Assembly: GCF_039962255.1 (NCBI RefSeq)
Contig: NZ_JAMPKY010000005.1
Coordinates: 372,001-436,000, forward strand
Direction of reading: 5' to 3'
Origin: Leptolyngbya subtilissima AS-A7
Lineage (GTDB): Bacteria; Cyanobacteriota; Cyanobacteriia; Phormidesmidales; Phormidesmidaceae
Length of the DNA: 64,000 nucleotides
The position numbers and the translations under genes were made by a program. Within the stretch, counting starts at the first letter, position 1, and each line of letters starts with the position of its first letter. The notes below the pieces were generated by a model. That model was given only the letters and a program-made list of their open reading frames with translations. It had not been told where the DNA came from and did not search any database. Shown here piece after piece: positions 34,785-42,152 of the stretch.

Positions 34785-35344
34785 TGCAGATCGAGGTCAC
34801 CACCTGGTATTTGGAAATGCTCGACCCGGCTCAGCTGCGGCCCAAGCTCAGCGAGCATCCCCATCTGGAGATTCGCCAGGCCGAGGTGCCCTGCCCAGAA
34901 TTAAGCCGGTTTCTTTATGCCAGCGTGGGTGGTCAGTGGTACTGGTGCGATCGCCTCTCCTGGAGCCGCGATCACTGGCTCACCTACCTCAACCGCCCCC
35001 AGGTCGAAACTTGGATAGCTTACATCTCGGGTACCCCAGCGGGCTATATCGAGCTAGAAGAACACCCCCAAGGCGACGTCGAAATCACCTGCTTTGGTCT
35101 GCTGCCCCAGTTTATTGGCCAGGGCATTGGAGGGCATCTGCTCACGGTGGGCATACAGCGCGCCTGGAATTGGGGAGCCAACCGTGTATGGGTACATACC
35201 TGTAGCCTCGATGGCCCCTTCGCCTACAAAAACTACGAGTCACGTGGGTTCACCCGCTACGACACCAAAGTTGCGATCGAAGACCTGCCGGATAGTCCCC
35301 CCGGCCCTTGGCCAAACAGCAACACCTCGCTCCGTGCCTCCTGA
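34784..35344 (+). CDS. GNAT-family N-acetyltransferase
   Basis: The 186-residue product has the acetyl-CoA motif A in ITCFGLLPQFIGQGIGGHLLTVGIQRAW (Q-x-x-G-x-G/A) and the beta-strand and helix tail VWVHTCSLDGPFAYKNYESRGF, which are standard GNAT features. The N-terminal part contains SWSRDHWLTYLNRPQVETWIAYISGTPAGYIELEEHP. It would acetylate an amine; the acceptor is unknown. Its start codon overlaps the stop of phzF, so it is in the same operon. Confidence 0.9.
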   Translation: MQIEVTTWYLEMLDPAQLRPKLSEHPHLEIRQAEVPCPELSRFLYASVGGQWYWCDRLSWSRDHWLTYLNRPQVETWIAYISGTPAGYIELEEHPQGDVEITCFGLLPQFIGQGIGGHLLTVGIQRAWNWGANRVWVHTCSLDGPFAYKNYESRGFTRYDTKVAIEDLPDSPPGPWPNSNTSLRAS

Positions 35345-35476
35345 GCGCTACTTCATCGCTTTCTCAGGACGTTGTGCGTTGACGCTCATCGAACAGCATC
35401 GTGCGGAGTTGCGCCTTAAAAATGCGTCCACGCAAATTGTCAGCGCTCAGAAGCTCCTTGACAAAGCAAGATTCTT

Positions 35477-35812
35477 TTAATGACGTAGCTTTGGCGCAGG
35501 CCGACCGCTCTTTAAAGCGCCCGGCATCACCAGCTTTAGCGGAGCGAGATAATATTTTGGGGACGGCTGATGACTATATATCGAGAATCTTCTGCTGCTG
35601 GTCAAGAAATACCTCAGATCTTTGCCGTAGCCTCGCTGCTCAATTAGCCTCTCCAGGTCTAATTCATAGGCAGCTAAAAACGATTTCCTGAGCTGGCGGC
35701 TACTCATCCAAGGTGAACCTGTGCGCTCTAACTCAGCCACAAAAAGATCTTCGATGGCCTCCAATACCTGATTCATTGAAGAAAACGTTGACAAACTTTG
35801 CTGAGATACCAT
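35477..35812 (-). CDS. Small hypothetical protein, possible winged-helix (LOTUS-like)
   Basis: This 111-residue protein has no signal or membrane segment. The centre (SSRQLRKSFLAAYELDLERLIEQRGYGKDLRYFLTSSRRFSIYSHQ) has the pattern of a small winged helix and faintly resembles OST-HTH/LOTUS domains, which bind RNA. The C-terminus is basic and Pro-rich. No strong ribosome binding site precedes the ATG at 35812. I do not know the function and the domain call is tentative. The coding strand runs against the phzF operon. Confidence 0.65.
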   Translation of the reverse strand: MVSQQSLSTFSSMNQVLEAIEDLFVAELERTGSPWMSSRQLRKSFLAAYELDLERLIEQRGYGKDLRYFLTSSRRFSIYSHQPSPKYYLAPLKLVMPGALKSGRPAPKLRH

Positions 35813-36123
35813 AGTTGCTCGACTGCCTGTAGCGACAAATAATCATCTCCGTAACTACAGGCCTGCTTCGTGCTATTTCATACCTGAGGCCGTGCGGGTT
35901 TCCCTACGGCGAGGGCGGAATTATGACGGCAATCTCCACTATTCTGCGTTCCCCATAGCATTCGTTCAGATAACGCTCAGTGTTGTTTAGATCACAGCAC
36001 CAGAAAATCCTCTGCTCCTACACTAGGTAAAGCCTTGGGTTTGAACAGCCCAAAATGAATGGATTTAGGCCCATCGGGCGTTTTCGATTTTTGCTCTTGT
36101 ACTCTCGCTCTTTTGCTATGGCG
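35813..36123. other. Intergenic region, nothing recognised
   Basis: About 310 nt between two minus-strand genes. I see no gene, no RNA and no strong hairpin. It should carry the promoter of the small hypothetical protein and the end of the TetR-fusion transcript. Confidence 0.5.
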
Positions 36124-37428
36124 CTAGTCTTTGGCCCCAGCGCTAGTCTCACCAGGCTTTTCGGGGCTAGCTGGGGCTGAACCAGGCTGTTGATCGAGGC
36201 GCAGGGCCTGGGCCAAGGCCGATCGCGCCTGGGCTTTTTGCACCAGCGGGTCGAGCTGCTCTACCGATAGCCCACTTAACAGGCTGAGTTCTTGGCGGTT
36301 TAGCCCCCTCAGCAGCATCTCAACGCACCAGGTGGCACGGGCCTGCTCAACGCCAATTGGTTCGCCAGTGGGCGACATGATGCCGGTTGTTACCTCGGCC
36401 CATAGCTGCCGCACCCTCAAGGGCGTAATCGGCTGATCGTCTGGCCCTAAAAACATGGCCGATGAAGCATCGCTACGGCTTTTGAGCCAGCGGGTAAGCG
36501 GGTTTTTGATGTAGGTGCCGTAGCGCCGACCCATGATCCACTGATTGAGGGGCACCTGTCGATGCTGAGGACCAACCAGCAAAATATGCTGGCTGCTGTC
36601 GTAAAGGGCGCTAGTGCGGCTGAGCAGCGGCACCTCTGCTGCCGCTACCCCGGCCCCCAGCAGCACATAGATCAGGGCATGGGTCTGGTTGCCAGCCTTA
36701 CGGGCCGCTTGCATAATTTCATGGACTAGGGGGGCGGGTAGGTCGCTCCAGCTCTCTGTATTGGGGGGAGTAAGGCCAGGCTGGGCTGGACCAATAGTGG
36801 CCCCATCGGTCTGGGGGTGCAGGCTGAGCAACCAGCTAACGACACTATCGATAAAAGCGCTCCGGCTGGGCCACAGACCGTGGAATTCTGCGCTGCCGTC
36901 ACCGGCACCACTAGTGGTGCCGTCGATCGCAGCATAGCCCAGCAGCAGCGCCATCACTAGCCCTGCCACTTCCTCAGGAGGGAGGCCGACGGCTTCCCCC
37001 GGAGCCAGATGCGCTTCCAGGTACTCAGCAATGAAGTTGCGAATGGTTTGCAGGCCCCGCCCCATGGCCTGGCTATTGTCTGCGGAAAACTGCCCGGCTT
37101 CACCAATTACCGATCGCACCAGCTCGGAGAGCTGATCGAGGGTAGCCAAGCACTGGCCCAAAAACTCTCTCAAAGCCTGGTCGATAGGATCTTGGGCTAA
37201 AGCCGCCAGATCAAAACTATGGTCTGGGCCAGACAACACCTCAGCCTCAGTCATGACCGCTGCAAGCAAGCCATGCTTGCTACCAAACTGGCGAAACAGC
37301 GTGACCTCGTTAACTCCAGCTAAATCAGCCACCTGCCGGGTAGTAGTAGTGCCTACTCCCTGGTTAGAAAATAGCTGAAACGCCGCATCCACTAGACGCT
37401 GTCGAGCTGATCTGCGCTGATCTGCCAT
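36124..37428 (-). CDS. TetR regulator fused to a tyrosine-recombinase-like domain
   Basis: The N-terminal 50 or so residues are a TetR helix-turn-helix (ARQRLVDAAFQLFSNQGVGTTTTRQVADLAGVNEVTLFRQFGSKHGLL), followed by a helical TetR-type core up to about 200. From about residue 225 the sequence changes: LVHEIMQAARKAGNQTHALIYVLLGAGVAAAEVPLL, then PLNQWIMGRRYGTYIKNPLTRWL, and TPLRVRQLWAEVTTG followed by ARATWCVEMLLRGLNRQELSLLSGLS. This matches the catalytic core of a tyrosine recombinase, but the first Arg (in the usual TGLRISEL) and the His of HDLRH are missing. It is therefore likely a non-catalytic DNA-binding or dimerising part. It is divergent from the desaturase, with a palindromic operator between them. 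Confidence 0.8.
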   Translation of the reverse strand: MADQRRSARQRLVDAAFQLFSNQGVGTTTTRQVADLAGVNEVTLFRQFGSKHGLLAAVMTEAEVLSGPDHSFDLAALAQDPIDQALREFLGQCLATLDQLSELVRSVIGEAGQFSADNSQAMGRGLQTIRNFIAEYLEAHLAPGEAVGLPPEEVAGLVMALLLGYAAIDGTTSGAGDGSAEFHGLWPSRSAFIDSVVSWLLSLHPQTDGATIGPAQPGLTPPNTESWSDLPAPLVHEIMQAARKAGNQTHALIYVLLGAGVAAAEVPLLSRTSALYDSSQHILLVGPQHRQVPLNQWIMGRRYGTYIKNPLTRWLKSRSDASSAMFLGPDDQPITPLRVRQLWAEVTTGIMSPTGEPIGVEQARATWCVEMLLRGLNRQELSLLSGLSVEQLDPLVQKAQARSALAQALRLDQQPGSAPASPEKPGETSAGAKD

Positions 37429-37440
37429 GGCAAAAAGAAA

Positions 37441-37456
37441 GCAACACTTGCATTTT
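37441..37456. promoter_or_regulatory. Half-site related to the 37481 operator
   Basis: ACACTTGCATTTT at 37444-37456 repeats the right half (ACACTTGCAAA) of the perfect palindrome 37481-37501. It lies just upstream of the TetR-fusion start codon. It may be a second binding site. Confidence 0.45.
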
Positions 37457-37480
37457 ACCAGAGAAGTTTGTTAGGATTGA

Positions 37481-37501
37481 TTTGCAAGCGACACTTGCAA
37501 A
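37481..37501. promoter_or_regulatory. Perfect operator palindrome between the TetR fusion and desaturase
   Basis: TTTGCAAG and CTTGCAAA are perfect 8-bp inverted repeats with a 5-bp spacer (CGACA). The site lies in the 183-nt intergenic region of the divergent genes, about 53 nt from the regulator start and 110 nt from the desaturase start. This is the expected form of a TetR-type operator. Confidence 0.75.
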
Positions 37502-37611
37502 AGACTCCAGCCGGTCCCTTAGGGGTGCAAAGGAGTCGGGCAAGGACTTCCCTTCGGTCGGGCTAACAGACTGGTCGAGGGTTTAACCCTAAAAGAAGAA
37601 AAGGACATGCT

Positions 37612-38469
37612 ATGACAACACTACTGAAACAAGCCCCAGAGAAACGGGGAATCAAAGGCTTAGATTGGACACTGGTTGGCTTTTTAACTGCCATTCACGG
37701 CGTTGCCCTGCTGGCCCCGTGGTTCTTTTCGTGGTCGGCCTTAGGGGTGATGGTGGCGCTGCACTGGTTGTTTGGCAGCATCGGCATTTGTTTGGGCTAT
37801 CACCGACTGCTCACCCATCGCAGTTTGCAGGTGCCCCAGTGGTTAGAGTACGTCATTGCAACCATTGGCGCAATGGCGCTTCAGGGTGGCCCAATCTTTT
37901 GGGTGGCGGGGCATCGTCAGCATCACCTCTACACCGAGGATGCTGAAAAGGATCCCTATGCCGCCAGTCGTGGGTTTTGGTGGAGCCACATGTTGTGGAT
38001 GGTGTACCGCAATCCGGCAGTCTTTAATGGCCAGATTTACCGTCGCTATGCTCCAGATATTGCCCGTGACCCTTACTATCGCTGGCTCGATCGCAACTTT
38101 TTACTGTTGCAAGTGCCGGTTGCGATCGCCCTCTTTGCCCTTGGCGGTTGGTCTTTTGTAATCTACGGCGGCTTTCTCAGAATTGCACTTCTATGGCACT
38201 CGACCTGGCTGATCAACTCGGCAACCCACATGTGGGGCAAGCGCCGCTTTCATATTGAAGACAGCTCGGGCAATCTATGGTGGACAGCGCTGCTCACCTA
38301 CGGCGAAGGTTGGCACAATAACCACCACGCGTTTCCTAACGTGGCCCCGGCTGGCTGGCGCTGGTGGGAAGTCGATGTCACCTGGTATGCCATTCTGTTG
38401 TTAGAAAAGCTGGGTTTAGCTCGTCGCGTGGTGCGCCCCCCGGCAGAGGCTGTAGCTCAGGGGCGATAA
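37612..38469 (+). CDS. desC: Membrane acyl-lipid/acyl-CoA desaturase (delta-9 type)
   Basis: The 285-residue protein has the three histidine boxes of membrane desaturases: HRLLTH at 64-69, HRQHH at 101-105 and HNNHH at 235-239. Four hydrophobic segments (for example LTAIHGVALLAPWFF and VALHWLFGSIGICLGYH) place it in the membrane with the di-iron site on the cytosolic face. It introduces the first double bond into saturated fatty acids of membrane lipids. The length and box spacing agree with cyanobacterial DesC. It is divergent from the TetR fusion, whose operator lies in its promoter, so the two are likely a regulator-target pair. AAAGGACA precedes the ATG. Confidence 0.92.
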   Translation: MTTLLKQAPEKRGIKGLDWTLVGFLTAIHGVALLAPWFFSWSALGVMVALHWLFGSIGICLGYHRLLTHRSLQVPQWLEYVIATIGAMALQGGPIFWVAGHRQHHLYTEDAEKDPYAASRGFWWSHMLWMVYRNPAVFNGQIYRRYAPDIARDPYYRWLDRNFLLLQVPVAIALFALGGWSFVIYGGFLRIALLWHSTWLINSATHMWGKRRFHIEDSSGNLWWTALLTYGEGWHNNHHAFPNVAPAGWRWWEVDVTWYAILLLEKLGLARRVVRPPAEAVAQGR

Positions 38470-38615
38470 GTCAGCGGTTTACAAGTAACACGAATGAAAT
38501 GTCAGCGTCTGGGGTTTACTTAAGCCCTAGGCGCTGAACAGTACTTGCACTCGGATGATTGTTTTTGTTGGTTTTTGTGCAACCTAGTTTTTGTACGAGC
38601 TTATATCCATCAAGA

Positions 38616-39299
38616 ATGATGTCTGAAGACAATCAAGGCGTTGATTTAAGTGTCAATGAAATAAACAGAGTTTTGCTTATTGACTTGGAAAACTGCCCCG
38701 ATCAGATTCATCAGCTAAAAGACAATCTAGAGAAATTTTCAAAAGTTGTAATTTGCTACGCTAAGACTGGAGCCAAAATCCCTCTTGACTGGCTAATTCC
38801 ATTAAGTGCAACGGTAAGCTCAAGCAAGCTGAAAATTTTTAAGATGACAAATAGCGGCAAAAATGCAGCAGACTTTGGCATATGCTTTTTCGCTGGAGTT
38901 TTGATGCAAGAGTTGCCAAAAGAGACACATTTCTCGATTGTGTCTAATGACACTGATTTAGACCACGTTGTGAATTTGCTGAAAAGTCAAGGCCGCTCGG
39001 CAGAGCGCATAGGCATGAAAAAAGAAGGAAAGGAAGTCACTAGGACTGAGTCTGAAACCGTGGATTCAGTTTTGATATCTCCGGTTGAAACATATTGCAA
39101 ACACCTTATAACCTACAGTAAAAATAGGCCTGCAAAGAAAGATACTCTGCTGAATGGTATTAAAAACAAATTCAAGGAATCTCCTAAATCAGCGGCGGAA
39201 GTATTTAGGCTCTTGACGGTTCAAGGCGCAGTAACCCTTGTTGAAAATAAGGTTTCCTATAACAACAAGAAGATTCAAGAGTTGGCAAACCAGTCTTAA
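38616..39299 (+). CDS. NYN/PIN-like domain protein with C-terminal winged helix, A+T-rich
   Basis: The likely start is ATG 38616 (or 38619). The 227-residue product has an NYN-like nuclease core: VLLIDLENCP with the first Asp and Asn, ICYAKTGAKIPLDW, SGKNAADFGICFFAG and FSIVSNDTDLDHVVNLLKSQGRSAERIG with the SNDTDLD acid pair. All four acidic positions needed for a metal site are present. The tail (YCKHLITYSKNRPAKKDTLLNGIKNKF...LLTVQGAVTLVENKVSY) looks like a small winged helix. The gene is markedly more A+T-rich than its neighbours and has atypical codon use, which suggests recent transfer. It stands alone; the function could be RNA processing or defence. Confidence 0.8.
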   Translation: MMSEDNQGVDLSVNEINRVLLIDLENCPDQIHQLKDNLEKFSKVVICYAKTGAKIPLDWLIPLSATVSSSKLKIFKMTNSGKNAADFGICFFAGVLMQELPKETHFSIVSNDTDLDHVVNLLKSQGRSAERIGMKKEGKEVTRTESETVDSVLISPVETYCKHLITYSKNRPAKKDTLLNGIKNKFKESPKSAAEVFRLLTVQGAVTLVENKVSYNNKKIQELANQS

Positions 39300-39341
39300 C
39301 TGGCTAACTAATGAGGTATTGATAACGGGTTGCTAAAGCCT

Positions 39342-39641
39342 TCATGAATCTTGATCAGGTGGATGAAAGCGGGGGTGGAGGCGATCGCGCACCAGTTCTC
39401 CCTTCTCCAAATGCTCTTCGACAATTCTCGGCACATCTCCAGGGGTGACCCGGCAGTACCAGGTATTGCCGGGCATCACTTTAACCGTAGGTCCAGCGCT
39501 GCACTGGCCCATGCAGTCGCTCTCGGCCACTAAAATGTTGGGGCTTTGGTGCTGCTGAAACGCCGCCAGTACCGCCGCCGAACCGCCGCGATCGCACGAG
39601 CGATGCCGACACACCTGCACTAGCCAACGCTTAGAAACCAC
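39342..39641 (-). CDS. Thioredoxin-like [2Fe-2S] ferredoxin
   Basis: This 99-residue protein resembles the thioredoxin-like ferredoxins of cyanobacteria. Cysteines are in VQVCRHRSCDRGG (C11 and C16) and SDCMGQCSAGPTVKVMP (C43 and C47), which are the usual 2Fe-2S ligands. It has no signal peptide. The frame begins with GTG at 39641; no better ATG is available. It may pass electrons in the cytosol; partners are unknown. The tail (LHPRFHPPDQDS) is Pro-rich. Confidence 0.85.
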   Translation of the reverse strand: MVSKRWLVQVCRHRSCDRGGSAAVLAAFQQHQSPNILVAESDCMGQCSAGPTVKVMPGNTWYCRVTPGDVPRIVEEHLEKGELVRDRLHPRFHPPDQDS

Positions 39642-39746
39642 AGATCGATCTTCCTCTCAACGGTCATCCTACCCGTGAAGCCGTTATCCCAATGCCCGCC
39701 CTGATATTTATAGAATGCTCCGTCCCGCAGGCTTCGACCAAGTGAG

Positions 39747-40064
39747 TTAGAGGCTGGTCTTTGAACACGGGCCGTAAGCGGCTAACAGTTCGTTCACCCA
39801 GAGCGCATCGATCGCACCCTGGAGCTGCCGCTGCTGCTGGCGCAGCGTCTGGGGGCTGAGACAGGGCTGCAAGCGCGCCACTAGGTCATCGGCTTCGTCA
39901 ATCAAAAAGTTGAGCAACGGCTCTGCTTCAGCCTGCTGCAAAATCTCACCCATGCGCTCTGCGGCGGCCTGATCAAGGGTAGGGAGCAGCGCTAGCTGGC
40001 AATATTCATAGACCGTGGGGCGGTAGGCTAGGGCGCTACTGAGCCATTCGTCAGAGTCTGACAT
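39747..40064 (-). CDS. Small conserved hypothetical helical protein
   Basis: The 105-residue, mostly acidic and helical protein (MSDSDEWLSSALAYRPTVYEYCQLALLPTLDQ...) has no signal, membrane segment or known catalytic motif. The pattern suggests an all-alpha protein of about five helices. I do not recognise the family. The ATG at 40064 is preceded by AGGAGACCCCC at 8-10 nt, a good ribosome binding site. Confidence 0.7.
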   Translation of the reverse strand: MSDSDEWLSSALAYRPTVYEYCQLALLPTLDQAAAERMGEILQQAEAEPLLNFLIDEADDLVARLQPCLSPQTLRQQQRQLQGAIDALWVNELLAAYGPCSKTSL

Positions 40065-40296
40065 GGGGGTCTCCTACAGCCATTAACCCAAACCGATTAG
40101 GCTCAAGGTTTAATCGAACAACACAGCAACGGGTTAACACGGCAACCCACAAACCAACCAACGGCCCATGACGATACCCAGACCAAGGTTGGTTCCTTGA
40201 GGGTTAAGTGTACCCAGCTGCACCGCCGTGACAAGGGTTTTGGTGAAGTTTATGCCCCGGGAGGCAGATCTTGTTAAAGGAATGACGAAGCTTAAC

Positions 40297-40992
40297 TTAG
40301 GCGGCCACTAGCGATCGCACTAACCCTTCAAACAGCGGCAGCCCGTCTACCCCGCCCAGCACAGCATCAGCGGCCCGCTCGGGGTGAGGCATCAGGCCCA
40401 GCACATTGCCCTGTCGGTTACAAATACCCGCAATGTTTCCTAGCGAGCCGTTGAGGTTGGATTCCTCATCCACAGACCCATCGATGCCGCTGTAGCGAAA
40501 CACGATTTGCTTATTGGCCTCTAGCTCGGCTAGGGTGGCCTCGTCGGCGTAGTAGCAGCCCTCCCCATGGGCAATGGGCAGGGTGATCACTTGGCCCGCA
40601 GAATAATTCGACGTCCACAGCAGGTCGGTGCGCTCGACTTTAAGGGGCACGCGATCGCAGATAAACCGCATATCTCGATTGCGCACCAATGCCCCTGGCA
40701 GCAGCCCCACCTCGGTCAAAATCTGGAACCCATTGCAAATGCCCAGTACCGGCTTGCCTGCTTTGGCGTGCTCTACCGTAGCCTGCATAGCGGGCGAAAA
40801 GCGGGCGATCGCTCCACACCGCAGATAATCTCCATAGCTAAAGCCTCCGGGCACCACCACGATATCCACATCGCTTAGGTTACTGTCTTCGTGCCAGACC
40901 ATGCGAGTGGGCTGCCCAAGAATGTCACGGGTGACGTAGGCCACGTCGCGATCGCAGTTGGCCCCAGGGAAAACGATGACGGCGAATTTCAT
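40297..40992 (-). CDS. purQ: Phosphoribosylformylglycinamidine synthase glutaminase subunit
   Basis: The 231-residue protein supplies ammonia from glutamine to the PurL subunit in purine synthesis. The start ATG 40992 gives the family N-terminus [19 protein letters not shown]. The nucleophile is C86 in VLGICNGFQ, and the catalytic His and Glu are in LMPHPERA. The oxyanion loop is [15 protein letters not shown]. It follows purS on the minus strand with a repeat-bearing spacer of about 100 nt. purL is not in the window. Confidence 0.95.
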   Translation of the reverse strand: MKFAVIVFPGANCDRDVAYVTRDILGQPTRMVWHEDSNLSDVDIVVVPGGFSYGDYLRCGAIARFSPAMQATVEHAKAGKPVLGICNGFQILTEVGLLPGALVRNRDMRFICDRVPLKVERTDLLWTSNYSAGQVITLPIAHGEGCYYADEATLAELEANKQIVFRYSGIDGSVDEESNLNGSLGNIAGICNRQGNVLGLMPHPERAADAVLGGVDGLPLFEGLVRSLVAA

Positions 40993-41016
40993 GGAGAAGG
41001 GAGAGGTAAGGGGGAA

Positions 41017-41090
41017 GTTTTGAATCTTGAATTTTGGGTGTTGAATGAGTTGCCTGAACTCAAAACTAAACACTCAAAACTCAAAGCTTT
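41017..41090. repeat. AT-rich intercistronic hairpin between purS and purQ
   Basis: TTGAATTTTGGGTGTT on one side pairs imperfectly with AAACACTCAAAACTC on the other. It has the same words (GAATTTTG, ACTCAAAAC) as the hairpin at 21428-21494. Both lie between two genes of one presumed operon. Confidence 0.55.
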
Positions 41091-41402
41091 TTACGCTGTC
41101 GCTAGGGTTTGCAGCTCAAAGCGGTAGTTTTCAATCACCGGGTTAGCCAAGAGCTGATCGCACATGCGATCGAGTTGCTGCCTGGCGGCGGCGTCATTCT
41201 CAGCATCGAGGGTCAGCTCAATGTATTTGCCAATGCGAATCGGGCCGACGTTGTCGTAACCCATGTGGGCCAGGCCAGACTGCACTGCGGTGCCCGCCGG
41301 GTCGAGCACCGAGGGGCGCAGGGTGACATAGATGCGAGCGCTGTAGTGAGGCAAGGCTGACTCCGGTGGCGGGGAAAATCCACAATAGTTTGTACCCCTC
41401 AT
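41091..41402 (-). CDS. purS: Phosphoribosylformylglycinamidine synthase subunit PurS
   Basis: This small subunit bridges PurL and PurQ in the three-part FGAM synthase. The core ARIYVTLRPSVLDPAGTAVQSGLAHMGYDNVGPIRIGKYIEL is the family signature. The annotated frame runs to ATG 41402 (103 residues), which is longer than the usual 80-90. A TTG at 41354 with GGAG six bases upstream would give 87 residues and may be the true start. It is upstream of purQ on the minus strand and divergent to a Fur-family gene. Confidence 0.9.
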   Translation of the reverse strand: MRGTNYCGFSPPPESALPHYSARIYVTLRPSVLDPAGTAVQSGLAHMGYDNVGPIRIGKYIELTLDAENDAAARQQLDRMCDQLLANPVIENYRFELQTLATA

Positions 41403-41409
41403 CCTACCG

Positions 41410-41425
41410 TATCAACCGATTGATA
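41410..41425. promoter_or_regulatory. Dyad in the purS/fur intergenic region
   Basis: TATCAA and TTGATA are inverted repeats with a 4-nt spacer (CCGA), in the 50-nt gap between divergent start codons. It could bind the Fur-family protein, though it does not fit a well-formed TGATAATNATTATCA Zur box. Confidence 0.35.
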
Positions 41426-41452
41426 AAATTGAGTCAGTACAAGTGAGCCAGC

Positions 41453-41860
41453 ATGGTACGACGCACCCGCAGCCAAGAGAAAGTTTTGACCGTTCTAAAG
41501 GGTTTGAGTAAGCCAATTTCGGCCCAAGCTCTCTACGTCGAAATGCGGCAGGACGGCAACACTACGGGGCTTGCCACGGTCTACCGAGCGCTGGATGCTC
41601 TCAAGCTGGAGGGGGCGGTGCAGATGCGCACCCTGCCCTCGGGCGAAGCGCTCTACAGCCTGCCCCAAGAAGACCGCCACCACCTCACCTGCCTCCAGTG
41701 CGGCAACACTATCGCCATTGACCAGTGCCCCGTCCACGACCTGGAAAAACAGCTGCACAAGGCCCACGAATTCAAAATCTTCTACCACACCCTGGAGTTC
41801 TTCGGCCTCTGTCCCCGCTGCCAAGGCAGTCTGTCCAGCGCCGAAGCTTCAGTTTCTTAA
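41453..41860 (+). CDS. Fur-family regulator, probably Zur/FurB
   Basis: This 135-residue protein has the winged helix of the Fur family (ISAQALYVEMRQDGNTTGLATVYRALDALKLEGAVQMRTLPSGEALYSL). The structural zinc site is C80-x2-C83 (HHLTCLQCG) and C120-x2-C123 (GLCPRCQG), with another Cys at 92. The motif HHLTCLQCG-T-I--DQCPVHDLE and FKIFYHTLEFFGLC is close to cyanobacterial FurB/Zur as I recall it. It would repress zinc uptake when zinc is bound. A PerR or Fur role is not excluded. Confidence 0.85.
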   Translation: MVRRTRSQEKVLTVLKGLSKPISAQALYVEMRQDGNTTGLATVYRALDALKLEGAVQMRTLPSGEALYSLPQEDRHHLTCLQCGNTIAIDQCPVHDLEKQLHKAHEFKIFYHTLEFFGLCPRCQGSLSSAEASVS

Positions 41861-42152
41861 AGTTCAAGGCTACGGATTGGATTCCTGTTGCCATCGGTAA
41901 ACCCGCCCGCGGTAACGGGGCAATAGATGACTCCCTAGGGCAAACCAACTAAACGTTCTGCCCTGTAGGCAGGGATGGCACCGATCGGTAGATAGTGCCA
42001 GCGAGAGGGGCGAGCGCAACTACTACCGATGATTGATGGCGAAGCCAGCCAAGAGAACAATAATCAAAGCTTGAAGGCAGCGGCTATGCGGATTTACTCT
42101 ACTCCAGTCCAATGCCGGTAGCCCAGTCCTTGTGCTCCTAGGCCGCTTATCC

